DNA from: Polytrichum commune
Lineage: Eukaryota; Streptophyta; Polytrichopsida; Polytrichales; Polytrichaceae
Length of the DNA stretch: 64,000 nt
Assembly (NCBI GenBank): GCA_950295325.1
Contig: OX485809.1
Span: forward strand, 19,840,001-19,904,000
Direction of reading: 5' to 3'
The translations under genes and the position numbers were made by a program. The notes under the pieces are model-generated. The model made no database searches. It was not told the DNA's origin and worked only from the letters and a program-made list of their open reading frames with translations. Of the stretch, positions 24,901-35,924 are shown in pieces. Every line of letters starts with the position of its first letter. Positions within the stretch are counted from its first letter, which is position 1.

Positions 24901-27900
24901 CTTGCTGCAATTTCAAGATAGCAAGTTACAAGCTTGTTTCAGATGACACATGCAGTTCATAAACCAAAATTTGAACATACTGTAATACTGACTACAGAAG
25001 GAGCTGACAGTGCCTGTGACGTTCACATTGAAATACAGCAGAAACAAACAGGCTACTATGCTAAAGTAACAAGAGGTGCAAGACGAATCCAAATCAACCA
25101 CATAGCCAAACAAGACATATGGTGAGGACCTTATCAAGATATGATATACCTGATTAATAAGATCAATGGCCAAAACATCACCATACCGTCGTTGAAGGTC
25201 TTTGAAGTGTTTCTCAATCACAATAGGCTGCAACCCCACACATGTAAATTGTTGCATGCTTCAATAATTTTCCCCTCACTAATCTAGAATCAAATATGTA
25301 GCTCAATTCAGAAAAACTTGAGCAAAGCAGCTCAACACTGACAAGTTATACCGTATTTTCATTGTTGTTGGTCCGGATCTTTGGCTTGTACGTGAGATCC
25401 ACAATTTGCTCCCATAACAATGGAATCGAGCCCCGCACCTGCCACCTCATTTATGCGCCAAAATATTGAACAGAACATTGCATGTGATTCACAATAACTT
25501 GTTTCATTCAGTTATCACACATTAAAGCACTTAAAATCATATACATGAAAATGCATGCAAAAATTGACATGAACCTGAGTATATGAAGCAAGATAGCCCT
25601 TTGTCTCAAGTATCTGTTCGGATTCTACAAAATTAGCCACATTGCCATCCATGTCGGCACCTCTTCTCCACATTCGTGTCCCTGATAGATAGTCCGATTA
25701 AGAGATATTTATGTGATGCACTTTCCAGTTTCCAAATCCATTAGGTATTAAACTAACAAGGCTATGAAACCTGCATTCACAAGCCATCTGAAAACATTCT
25801 CCAATCATTTCAATGATTCGAAAGAAATAGAAAACCTCAAAACTACCTGTGCGACGATTGCAACGGCGTGCAATCAACGAGACTTTGACTGCCTCGCCTT
25901 TCACCACAGATTCTATAGTCTGAAAACGTGCACTGCCGTTAAGGATACTAATTCCCAGTGGAAGATCAAGTAAAAATCCTCACCAAAACACAAAATACAA
26001 ACCTAAAATAAGCTGCAATGTGTCTAGACTACATGGCAAACAATATATTTAAAAGACAAGATTCAAGCCAAAAAAATTGCATCCATTAAAAATAGAAATA
26101 GAGGATATTGCCTTGAATGAGGGGAAGGATGAAGGGCTCCAGCTGCTCAAGTTCAAAGACACACGGTAACAAAGTCAAAATTCAAATAAGAACGATCCTA
26201 CTAAAAACTTCCACTAAATCCACAATAAACTTTGACCGTTTCTAATATATGGAAAATCTTGATATTCTCAAATAGAGACACGTCGCATGCCACACATACA
26301 CAAATCTTCAACGGATGTTTAAAGTCATATACACACTCAAAAACTATGAAAAGAAACGAGTCCAAATGATAATCAAGGGCCTTACTTTATTTTGAATCAA
26401 GTCCTCCAGCAATGTCTTGTTCCACAGATACTTTTCCTCCGCCTGCTCCCAACAATGTAATTAATTAAATTCCTACAAATAGACTTCTACATCTCATTCC
26501 TCCCCTAACCTATTAAATAGGAGGAACATAAATACAACACACACACACACACACATCTCAAATAAGTCAAAAACCACCACCAGTACAGTGATGAAGCCTT
26601 AGTGAGAGCCTCTTAATCAAGCCAGAAAATTGTACCTGTTTCCAGAGAGGAGTGCTTCCCCCAACATCTTCAGATCTCCCTGCACTTCAAATTGAGCATA
26701 GTTTTTGAATTTCAGAACTTCAGAGAAACAGAGCTATTCTCAGCAAAAAAAGAGAGATAGACACCTCTTCAAATTAAGACTTGACTCAATAACAGACGTG
26801 GACCCTTTTGTGATCTTTTGAAGCCTCCGCCACAGCCAAATGCAAGGCATGGACATTGAATACACAACCAATAGAGAAACTGAACTAGAAGGAAAAGACT
26901 TCTTTCATAATAAGCTGGAAAATTTCTCAGAGGCATCAACTTACTTTAAAGTCAAATCTGAATTGTAAGAGAAGTAAAGACCAGGGGTTGACTCCAGCGA
27001 CTTCAATAAACTCACAAAGTGGGCCTCTTCTTTCTTCTGCAATATAAAAATTTGGTTGAAAGAAGATGTGAAACAATTCAAGATCTATAAAGAAGAGTCA
27101 GCACTATGCTTTCATGACAATGCACTACATAATAACAAGAAAACGAGCAAGAAAATATAAAGGAGAACCTCTTCAATAGTTGCAGCAGGAAGATTCTTGT
27201 TACAACTAAGAACTTTCATGGACGTCACTTTGTATATGGGATGGCCCTTGTAAAGCCCCAAAAGCTTGCGACCAGTAATCACAAGAGCATAGGTTCCTGT
27301 ACTCACCATTTCAGGCAAATATGAACACATCAACCAAGTACCTACAAAAGCCCTTACTATATATATATATATATATGCATTTTTTTACATTATACAGATA
27401 TAGATATAGATAATAAAAATTGCCATTGGGCAGTACATTTTCCATCCTAGTATCAAGACATACTTGCAAATTGCAATTCAATATGTCAAAACCCATCTGG
27501 TAACACCGGCTACTAAGGAACTCTCCGTCAAATCTTTTGTAGTTATGGGCACTACAACTTACCCGCTACAAGCCGCAGGAGTCCCACCAACCCAAAAACA
27601 ATCTGAGTATGCGGGACATTCAAGTCTGTAAGCTCACCTACAGCATACACAACATGAACTTCTTAGAACCGTCCCACCATGGCAATGATAGGACATCAGA
27701 GCAAAGATCACATAATCAAAGAACGTCCAACAACAACGCGAATCCATTGAAATTCAGCGTGGAACACAAAATTGCTGACATAAACAAACTTAATGGTCAT
27801 AAACCTACTTATTGAGCTCAAATCCCCAGTTGTACGATCTATTGACAGGAACTTTGTGGAAAAAGAATCAGTAGGCTCCAAAATATATTGGTCCGGAAGC

Positions 27901-27953
27901 TCCCAGAGGCGCATACGCGTGCACAGTTTCGGAGTATCTTGAACCTCCCCCAT
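21968..27953 (-). CDS. SAC1/RHD4-like phosphoinositide phosphatase, complete spliced gene
   Basis: This membrane-bound SAC-domain enzyme removes phosphates from phosphoinositides such as PI4P in the secretory pathway. Twenty-one coding exons give 599 codons plus stop: 27809-27953, 27563-27625, 27169-27296, 26945-27036, 26765-26824, 26636-26675, 26386-26442, 26109-26142, 25847-25927, 25575-25681, 25352-25438, 25150-25227, 24834-24904, 24376-24474, 23987-24086, 23733-23841, 23121-23193, 22717-22810, 22497-22583, 22291-22357 and 21968-22095. The catalytic motif [12 protein letters not shown] holds nucleophile Cys403 and Arg409. [20 protein letters not shown] follows. Two C-terminal membrane segments lie near residues 538-555 and 562-582. 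Length and layout match plant SAC6/7/8 (about 600 residues). Nineteen introns are GT-AG and one is AT-AC. The nearest Arabidopsis paralogue is not resolved. Confidence 0.95.
25928..26108 (-). other. U12-type AT-AC intron in the SAC gene
   Basis: Reading on the minus strand, exon 8 ends ...CAAGGCA and the intron starts ATATCCTC, a near match to the U12 donor ATATCCTT. It ends ...TCCTTAACGGCAGTGCAC, where TCCTTAAC matches the U12 branch site and lies about 12 bases from the terminal AC. Splicing here gives LIQGSFQ, the sequence expected for the family, in frame. No GT-AG or GC-AG choice near the exon 8 end restores the frame. Confidence 0.85.
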
Positions 27954-27959
27954 CTCAAT

Positions 27960-29461
27960 CTAAAGTTAGTACAAATATGACCTGCTGCTGCACACGTAAT
28001 AAACCGGCACACGATCAATCTCCTGCTCTCTATATCTTTCTTTGCGAACTCAACATCCAGAGATTCTCACAAATTTGCACCAAGAACATCCTCACATCAC
28101 ACAATTGCAGGATGAGGATTTGGATCTGCTGCAAAACTGGAAAAACTCACCAATCGCAGAGCAGGTAGCAAATCTATACAGAAAAATGTTTAATCTGGTG
28201 AAATTGCAACCTATAGGTGCAAGAAATCATTCAAGCGGGGCGAATAGTGATGTCAAGCGCAATAGGGGGATTGACAAAAAAGAGAAGGGAAGGGTGTCAG
28301 GATTTTGGTTTTGCCGAGCGCAACTAAGAGGGTGTCTTGAAAGGGAGCCTCACCAATTCATATTTACGAATTTTATACCTACACGTTCAACTTCTGGAGA
28401 AGTTCACAAATGTGCACCCAAGAAAAAAATTCCAATATAGAATCAAGCCTTAGATCTACATCAACGACTCCCAAAAAAGTTCATAGAGATACACAGATTC
28501 ACAGTAGAGTGTAACTAGGATTTAACGAAAAATGCCTTTCCAATTTAAATTTTCCAAATCTCAGTCCACATCATCAGTTTCTATAGACTCAAACTTCTAC
28601 CTAAAAGCCAAAATTTTAAAAAACAAATTCGAATTCATCGCATACAACAGAGTCTTAAATCTCATGGAACAGCAAGCAATACTTGTAGGCAATCATGTGC
28701 ATGGCATGGAAAATGAGAGAGGCGAGAAGGTAAAGCCTAGAGGAGGTTTGGTGTTTTCCGACTCTTGAAAGGAAAACTGACCAATTTCAACAATACCAAT
28801 ATACTAAAACCCTCGCTATCCTCTTTTATTATTCTCTTCACATTTTCAAATATTCAGTCTACACGTTGGAATTTTGTAGAGTCTTACAAAATTGCACCAA
28901 CTGACATTCCAGAAATACCAGTGCGTGATCAGGCTTTAGATCCACATCAAAAGAAAATCAACAACATTATAGATGCAGAGATTCCAATTTCTGAGCAATC
29001 GTACAAACGTGCACCTTAAACACCTCTTCGAAGAACACAAACTTCCAGATTAGGCCTTAGATCTACATCAAAACCGAGCCGGAACAAAAAACAAAAAAAA
29101 ACAAAAAAACACACCAAACATCAAAATAAATAAACCCAAAATCAACCAAATGCAGAGCAATAGCATACAGCAGAACGTTGAGCTCTGTGGAAGTGGAAGC
29201 AATGTGAAAGAAGCGATCAAGAAAAACGGATGACACAACAGGAGGAATCAAATAGCTCACAAATTGGCTGTGAAATCTGAAAATAGGAATCTGAAAACCT
29301 CACGGGATCGTTGAATGTCGAAAGAATCTCACATAAACCAAAAACAAAAAAAACTTCGTGGGAAAGCACAAGCCTTCATCTCCCGCAAAACAGAGCCAGA
29401 AAACATAAAAATTGAAATGCAGAGCAGAGAGGGGGAGAGAGAGGGAGAGAGGGATTGCCAC
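27960..29461 (-). other. Probable 5'-UTR intron of the SAC gene
   Basis: On the minus strand TTTCACCAG|GTGGCAATCC at 29462/29461 looks like a donor, and TACTAACTTTAG at 27960 looks like the acceptor six bases before the ATG. The interval contains no gene. It carries a thrice-repeated motif near GATCAGGCCTTAGATCTACATC at about 28440, 28927 and 29051. The extent is inferred from splice-site appearance only. Confidence 0.45.
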
Positions 29462-29700
29462 CTGGTGAAATGGAAGCAATCGATCGTGTGCGAGAAATGA
29501 AATCGGGGGGAATGAAAGCAAGAGCGGAGGGTTTTTGGAGTTTGGCAAGTGCAGAAGCCCTAAGGTGCACTCTGCGCTAAGTTTACTCCTGCTTCCTTCT
29601 TTGGCATCGTGACGCCAAAGCTCGTCACGCAACTGAGGCCTCTAAAACCCTCGCTATATTCCTCGCTATATTCGCTTCTTCTTCTCCTCCTCTCTCACAA
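29462..29700 (-). promoter_or_regulatory. Probable SAC first exon and core promoter
   Basis: Read on the minus strand, this has a pyrimidine-rich leader (CCCTCTCTCCCTCTCTCTCC just below 29462). Upstream of it lies GCGAGGGTTTTAGAGGCC around 29631-29650, which resembles telo-box and site II-like elements common in plant housekeeping promoters. TATAGCGAGG copies lie just beyond. The transcription start cannot be fixed from sequence alone. Confidence 0.35.
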
Positions 29701-29755
29701 ATCATCGAACTTCGCTCAAGCATCGAGCTTGCCCTTCCTCCATCATGTGCGGCTC

Positions 29756-30256
29756 AACCATGGGTATCAAAGAGCCTACTCAATTTCAACTTATTTTCTC
29801 AATCAAACAATCTCCTTAAAAGATCAATGGAGGAATAAATCTATGTCAACAAATGGTATGTTTCTCGTAGATGACTATACATGAAATCGTCAAGACCGAG
29901 ATCACGTTTTCCTTGTCTCCAAAGCCCCATCAAGATTGTCTCTACGATTGATTAAGAGTTAACCCTTTAAGGTCTAAATGGCCCATAGACCGGTTAATAG
30001 GCGGATGCATGGGTATCAATAATAAACTTCAATAATGGTACCAAAGAACCTACCAAGTTTCAAATTCATTATTTCGATCGAAGAAACTTGTTAAAAAGAT
30101 CGAAGGGGGAATAAACATGTTTCAACAAAAGGTGTTGTTTCTAAGAAATGACAAATCATGAAGTTATCAAGAACAAAATCAGTTTTCATTGTCTGTGAAG
30201 CCACATCTAGGTTTTCTCTATGGTTAAGAGTTAACCCCTTAAGGTTTGAGTGGCTC
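29756..30256. repeat. Diverged tandem duplication, about 225-bp units
   Basis: 29756-29982 and 30006-30256 share, in order, CATGGGTATCAA, AAAGA(G/A)CCTAC, AAAAGATC(A/G)A, GGAATAAA, AAGAGTTAACCC and TTAAGGT. They are tandem, diverged and non-coding. Confidence 0.65.
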
Positions 30257-30709
30257 AATGTACACTCTTGTATATTTCTACACATCCCACACAAATCCTC
30301 GCCAAGTCTAAAACAATTCTATGTTTATGTGTTTTGAACTTTATTTGTTAGATATTTTTGTCAAGGAGATCATAGAAACACAGTCACTTGTAACATTTAT
30401 ATGTAATCCACTAAGTATGTATATGCATCCAATGGTACACCTGTCATCGTATTTGAACCCAAATTTTGAATTAAATCAAAGCTTTCAACTTGGTATAAAA
30501 TGCGCACTTAATGGATGCATGGATTTTACATAATTACAATTATGACATTACTAGCTAAAGTTGACATTATGCACAAATAGTATATGTTCTTGTTTGTGGA
30601 GAGGCCCATGCAGAGCTTGACAAATGCTACTTAAAATTAAGGTTTAAATCTCACGGTCACACCACCTAGTTGAAATTAAGGTCTAATTAGAAGCTAGCTA
30701 ACTTTTGGG
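30257..30709. other. Gene-free stretch
   Basis: AT-rich sequence with no recognisable feature. Confidence 0.45.
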
Positions 30710-30717
30710 ACCTTGCT

Positions 30718-31056
30718 CTCGGGGGGGTAGTCATTGGTTGGAGTAGCAATACACGTGCGAACAAATGGTAGGCTATTTTAAAAACATGGGGGCTAAAAAT
30801 TATAAATGAACTTAAGAGTAATATAGGGTATCAAAAATGGCACTGGACATCTTTAAAGTACTATAGGGTATGGAATAATAGGTAATTTGGAATTATAAGT
30901 AATGCAAGCCATTTTTCTATTAACCCAAAGTAGAAATTTACATAATGATAGCATGTGAAAAAAAAAAAGAGAATTGAAAGTAATACCCCCCTATAAAATA
31001 GTGGTTGTTCACACCTATATCCTTAACTTTTTAACACACTGCCCCCCCCCCCCGAG
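30718..31056. mobile_element. MITE with CTCGGGGGGG ends, copy 1
   Basis: A 339-bp element begins CTCGGGGGGGTAGT and ends with the near reverse complement ACTGCCCCCCCCCCCCGAG. ACCTTGCT occurs immediately before (30710-30717) and after (31057-31064) as an 8-bp target duplication. It has no coding capacity. Eight-base duplications are typical of hAT and P superfamilies, but the C/G-run terminus does not match a family I can name. Confidence 0.9.
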
Positions 31057-31064
31057 ACCTTGCT

Positions 31065-32818
31065 ATTTGTGAAGAAATCTTAACTCTTCCAAGCCGCTAA
31101 TGCTAACTAGCTTCTTCAAATGAGTAACCCAAGTTATTTTCTTGAATGCCCGCCTTCCATTTTCTTCGTCTGTTTTTTATTGTGTTGTGGACTGCATTGT
31201 TTCTTACATCATCCTCAATTAGCATATGCATTTATTTTATGAATATATTATTAAAATTACAAAATATGATTAATATGCCATTTTCAATGTATGATTTGAG
31301 ACTGCTCATATTATTTCATTGTGAATATAACACTTTATTTGATTTTAATCATAATGAAACACAATGTGTGTGGGCCACAAAATTACAATGTATGCTAATC
31401 AGTGTCATGCTCAAAACTTGGGCAAGTTGAACAAAACTTTAGTTGGTCAACCTTATCTTCTCCCTTGGATTGATGAATATTTGATTACTAGTAATTACAA
31501 TGTGCAATTGTGCGATTGGTTAGCTAGCATATGAGTTAGTTGATTACACTAACTCCTATTGTTAGCTAATTCTCCTAACTAGGTGGTGTACCCATGATTT
31601 TAGTTAGCTAGAAATTTGGTTGGCTAATCTTCACTAACTCATAAGTTAGCGAATTCTCTTAACTAGGTGGTGCAACTCGACCAATTATTTTCACAAATAA
31701 CAAACATACTTCCAAATACAATAATTAGTTTAGGTATTGTCGTTAACATAGATACATCCAATCCTAAATGTCCAAATAGTGTTCAATACGATGTCACCGG
31801 CTACCTATACTAAATTGTTGTTTAAGGAGCACGTATTTTGATTCAATGATAAGAAACTAGATTTAACTCAAATCACGGAGTTTGGGCTTTGATGGCTTGC
31901 CAAACAAAATTCAAAACTTGATTTTTTTTTTCTTTAATTTATAGCCATGATTAGTGTGAAGCACGATGACAGAAAAAACATTGCTTAGAAGTACACTAAA
32001 TATTATATTTAATGTCACTTACTATTTGGAATTACACAATTTATATTTATTTATTGTATATCTCGTATTTTATCAACAAATGTTAAATTGGTTGTTTGGA
32101 CATTATAAAACTTTAACAATGTTATTTGATAAAAATATATAGCATTGTGTAAATCTTAAATAGTAGGTGACACTAAATGTTATATTTAGTGTAGCACTCA
32201 ACTAGCAACACTATCATTGATCTTCACAAAAGCAATTTGGAAGTATCTTCTTTCAAAGCATAATATGAGTATGTAGTCCACCAAAATCTACAACATTTAT
32301 TATTCTATTTTATGTTTAAGCACCTAAAAGGATATGTTGAGTAAGTTGACGAAGAATAATGTAAACTAGGTAACACTTAGTGAACACAAAATGTCAATTA
32401 TCCAACTTTCGATCACACATGCATAGTGCAATGTAGCCTCCTATGTGTAGGAAATCTAGATCATTTAATAAATGGTAATTTTGTCCTATGTTTTACACGA
32501 GAGCCTAAGTCTATAATCAAGATTGAAGCAACTTTCATATACACAACATATAGTTGGCTTGACCTATTTCTATGTAAGAAAATTTTGAAGAAAACATTGA
32601 TTAATTTTTTTGGTTTTTTCAATTTTTTTAAAAACCTATGGAATTAAAACCCCATGAGAACTAGGATATACTTATGGGGTTTTAGTAAAGGTGAGTACTT
32701 TCCCACGTTTTGGTCACCTAAGTCCTAAACACTTTAGGCCTATCATTACATACCAAATTTTAGCATCGTACAATGTGAATATAGATTGAATTTTGGGTGG
32801 ATTGTGATAGCTTGTTGT
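31065..32818. other. Gene-free stretch
   Basis: AT-rich DNA lying between two copies of the same MITE. No gene, RNA or repeat structure is recognised. Confidence 0.45.
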
Positions 32819-32826
32819 CTTATAAT

Positions 32827-33167
32827 CTCTGGGGGGGGGGTAGTCATTGGTTGGAGTAGCAATATACGTGCGAACAAATGATAGGGTATTTTAAAATCAT
32901 GGGAGCTAAAAATTATAAATCGACTTAAGAGTAATATAGGGTATCAAAAATGGCATTGGACATCTTTAAAGTACTATAGGGTATGGAATAATAGGTACTT
33001 TGGAATTATGAGTAATGCAAGCCATTTTTCTATTAACCCAAAGTAGAAATTTACATAATGATAGCATGTGAAAAAAAGAAGAGAATTGAAAGTAATACCC
33101 CCCTATAAAATAGTGGTTGTTCGCACCTATATCCTTAACTTTTTAACACATTGCCCCCCCCCCCGAG
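32827..33167. mobile_element. MITE with CTCGGGGGGG ends, copy 2
   Basis: This is a second copy in the same orientation, highly similar to copy 1 over its whole length. The left end reads CTCTGGGGGG and the right end CCCCCCCCCCCGAG. The 8-bp target duplication is CTTATAAT (32819-32826 and 33168-33175). The high similarity suggests recent movement. Confidence 0.9.
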
Positions 33168-33175
33168 CTTATAAT

Positions 33176-35348
33176 GTTCTTTATTGCAACACTCAAACAC
33201 AAACTAACTTGGAAAGAGATTGTTGAAGAGTTCATATCATTTAATATAATGAGAGAACACGTAATTGATATGAACAAGTTAAAATCATTTAGGGGTTCAC
33301 CTTTGTGGATTGTAATGCTCATTCATTGCACCATCTAAAAGGTTAAGTTACCAAAGGCCATAATAAGACTCGGATAGGTGACTTTCCTTGCATTTGTTTT
33401 TTGGTGCACCCTACCATATATGGTCCACCCAATCATATTGTGGTATAGGTGAAACAATGTTTCAGTCTGAAACAGGGGTTGTGATCCTTGTGATGCACTT
33501 TTTGACATTACATGTAGAACTAAACCAACTCAAATATGGAGCAACATAAGAATGCACTATGGTGATACCATCATTTTTTATTTATTTTTATCATCTATGC
33601 CTTAAAACCTCAAAAGTTATTAGACTTGAAGTTCAAGTAATTGTTGCCAATGTTTTAAGAAAATCATATATGTATAGGCACAATATATTATACCCTTCAC
33701 TAAGCTTTGCTATTGAATTTACTCCAAACAACAGAAGACCGAGCTGACATCGAAGGGAATTGTTTTGAAATTGTGAATAATAAGAATGCTCAAAACATTT
33801 AGCGAGTGAAATGTAAGCTAGTTACTCTCGATCCCAACACTTTGGCGAGTTTGGGTACTTTAGAGTACTATTTGTGCCAATTCTTTGGTTCAATTAACCT
33901 TTCAAAGTGGATTGAAACCATACAATTTTTGGATATTTATATTATTTCTCAACTTCTTTATATGTTTTCACTCAAAGAATTCCAAACCTAGTGTCGTCAT
34001 ATAGGGACATTCGTTGTTGGTACCCACCTTGATCATACCCCGCATTTCGTACGAGATAAGGTACGGTGCTTCTTGAAAAACTTAATCCTCATGAAAATGC
34101 TTCATTTAAACCCTCGTGATTGTGAGAATGTAGGATCGCATATGACATTCCACACTTGTTTATTATGCCCTACATATTTTAGTTATCTCAAATCCAAACC
34201 AACAACCCACAACCTTCTTAGAACCTATGTTCGAGCCTTGTTTATGTCAAGGAGTGCTATGTGGTAGACTTTATCGTGTGTGTGTTCATAGGTCATGCTA
34301 ACTTTTTCAAATTATCATGTTTTGTTTTGGTAGGAAACCATCCATGCATACATACATACATACATACATACATACATGCTATGTGTTCATTATACCCTTA
34401 GTGTTAAGTGTGCATAATAGATCACACGTTGAAATAGGGACACCTGTCTAGGGTGACAATTTACTATCTGATAATCAAGTTGAGACCATGCCATACTTCT
34501 AACAACAACTAAATAAATAAAGACAAGTGACCCAACATGGTGTTTCAAGTTCACTTTACACACAAACCAAAAATCATGGCCATGATAATCTAAGGGCCTT
34601 TCAAAACCATTTGGTGTATTGTGAGAAATATGCCTTAAATAATTCAACTTGGCCTGGGTCCATTAAGCGGACACTTCACTTGCCACTAGGAACCAATTGC
34701 GACTCACATCAATTCAACAAAGTGAACCATTCATTCCACGCCCAAACCCTCAAGTATAAAGGACGTGCAAAGAGGAGTTGTTGAAGCTACAGAGCATGGT
34801 GTGGCTCATACCATATTTGTGCTTGAGATTGATTATCATGCTTTCCAATGGCGAATCACAAGATTACCACCCAATTATGCCAAAAGATGTTGGGCAGTGC
34901 ATGCTAATACATGGACAATGTGCAATGTTAAAGTAGGATATGGCAAAACACCATCATGAGACATGTTTAGTAGGGTTAGTGGTACCAACGTTAAGCGCTA
35001 GGAAACCACTTAAACATACGATATGTTTCAACGGAGGAAACTTGATCTAGATTTTGTACAAGAACAATCGAAGTTCGAGGCGGACAAAACCGATGAAATC
35101 AACAAAACTTGAGATGAAATGCACTTAACCGTTGATAACAAGTCTAAACCTAACAGAAATGGTAAACCATGCTAAGAATGGGTAAAGGATAAGGTGGAAG
35201 ACTAACAACATGCCTTAGATACCAATAACAATTTAATGGCGACTCTTAGGTCGTAAACAAAGGTAGATAGGCATATAAAGAGGGGAAAAAGAAAGGTTGG
35301 GACAACCATAGAGTCAAACAAAAAAACCGAAGGCCCTTCAAAGGGGCC
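33176..35348. other. Gene-free stretch with a CATA microsatellite
   Basis: No gene is recognised. A (CATA)n tract lies at about 34346-34376. The stretch ends at the target site of the Mutator-like element. Confidence 0.45.
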
Positions 35349-35357
35349 ATAAGATAG

Positions 35358-35436
35358 GGGGGACGCTAAAGTACCCCCAACGAACTTTTAGGGGGCATGT
35401 CAGAGAAAAAAACAAGGTTGCCCGCCCCCCACGCCG
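35358..35436. repeat. Left terminal inverted repeat of the MULE
   Basis: 79 bp, starting GGGGGACGCTAAAGTACCCC and ending at CCCCACGCCG. It is preceded by the target duplication ATAAGATAG. Confidence 0.93.
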
Positions 35437-35924
35437 TTGACGTCATTGACAGACATGGTTGTCACTGTTCCGTCCATCGCGAACGACGCATAACACATGC
35501 ACCTGCCATAATACACATGTGATTCACATAGTCATCATTCAGTTTATATAGCGTGTAATGCCTATAATTTTGGATCTGAGATCTCACAAACACATGTCAT
35601 TCACATCGTTGTCATTCAGGTTATGTAGCGTGTAATGCCTATAATTTCGGATTTGAGATTTGAGATCTAAGAGTTATCCTACACCAAATGCTCATTCGTC
35701 ATTTTCGTGTGTATGGCTTTGGTGTGATCATGTTGTGATCTTCTTGGTATGTGTACACACTCTTGGTGGGCAAATGACACAGTAGTAAATGTTGCAACAC
35801 CATCTATCAATACACACATTAGTGATAGGGACAGCTAGTTGATTGCAGATTGTACATGCACACATGGTGAAGTGTGTGGGTTTGGGGTTTTAGGGTTGCA
35901 CATCATTTAGTTTAGGGTTTAGGA

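Noticed and set aside
26060-26110. GC-AG intron after exon 8 of the SAC gene (CAAG|GCAATATCC)
   Set aside because: It leaves phase 1, and no AG acceptor nearby gives the matching phase. The AT-AC reading keeps the frame and the conserved residues.
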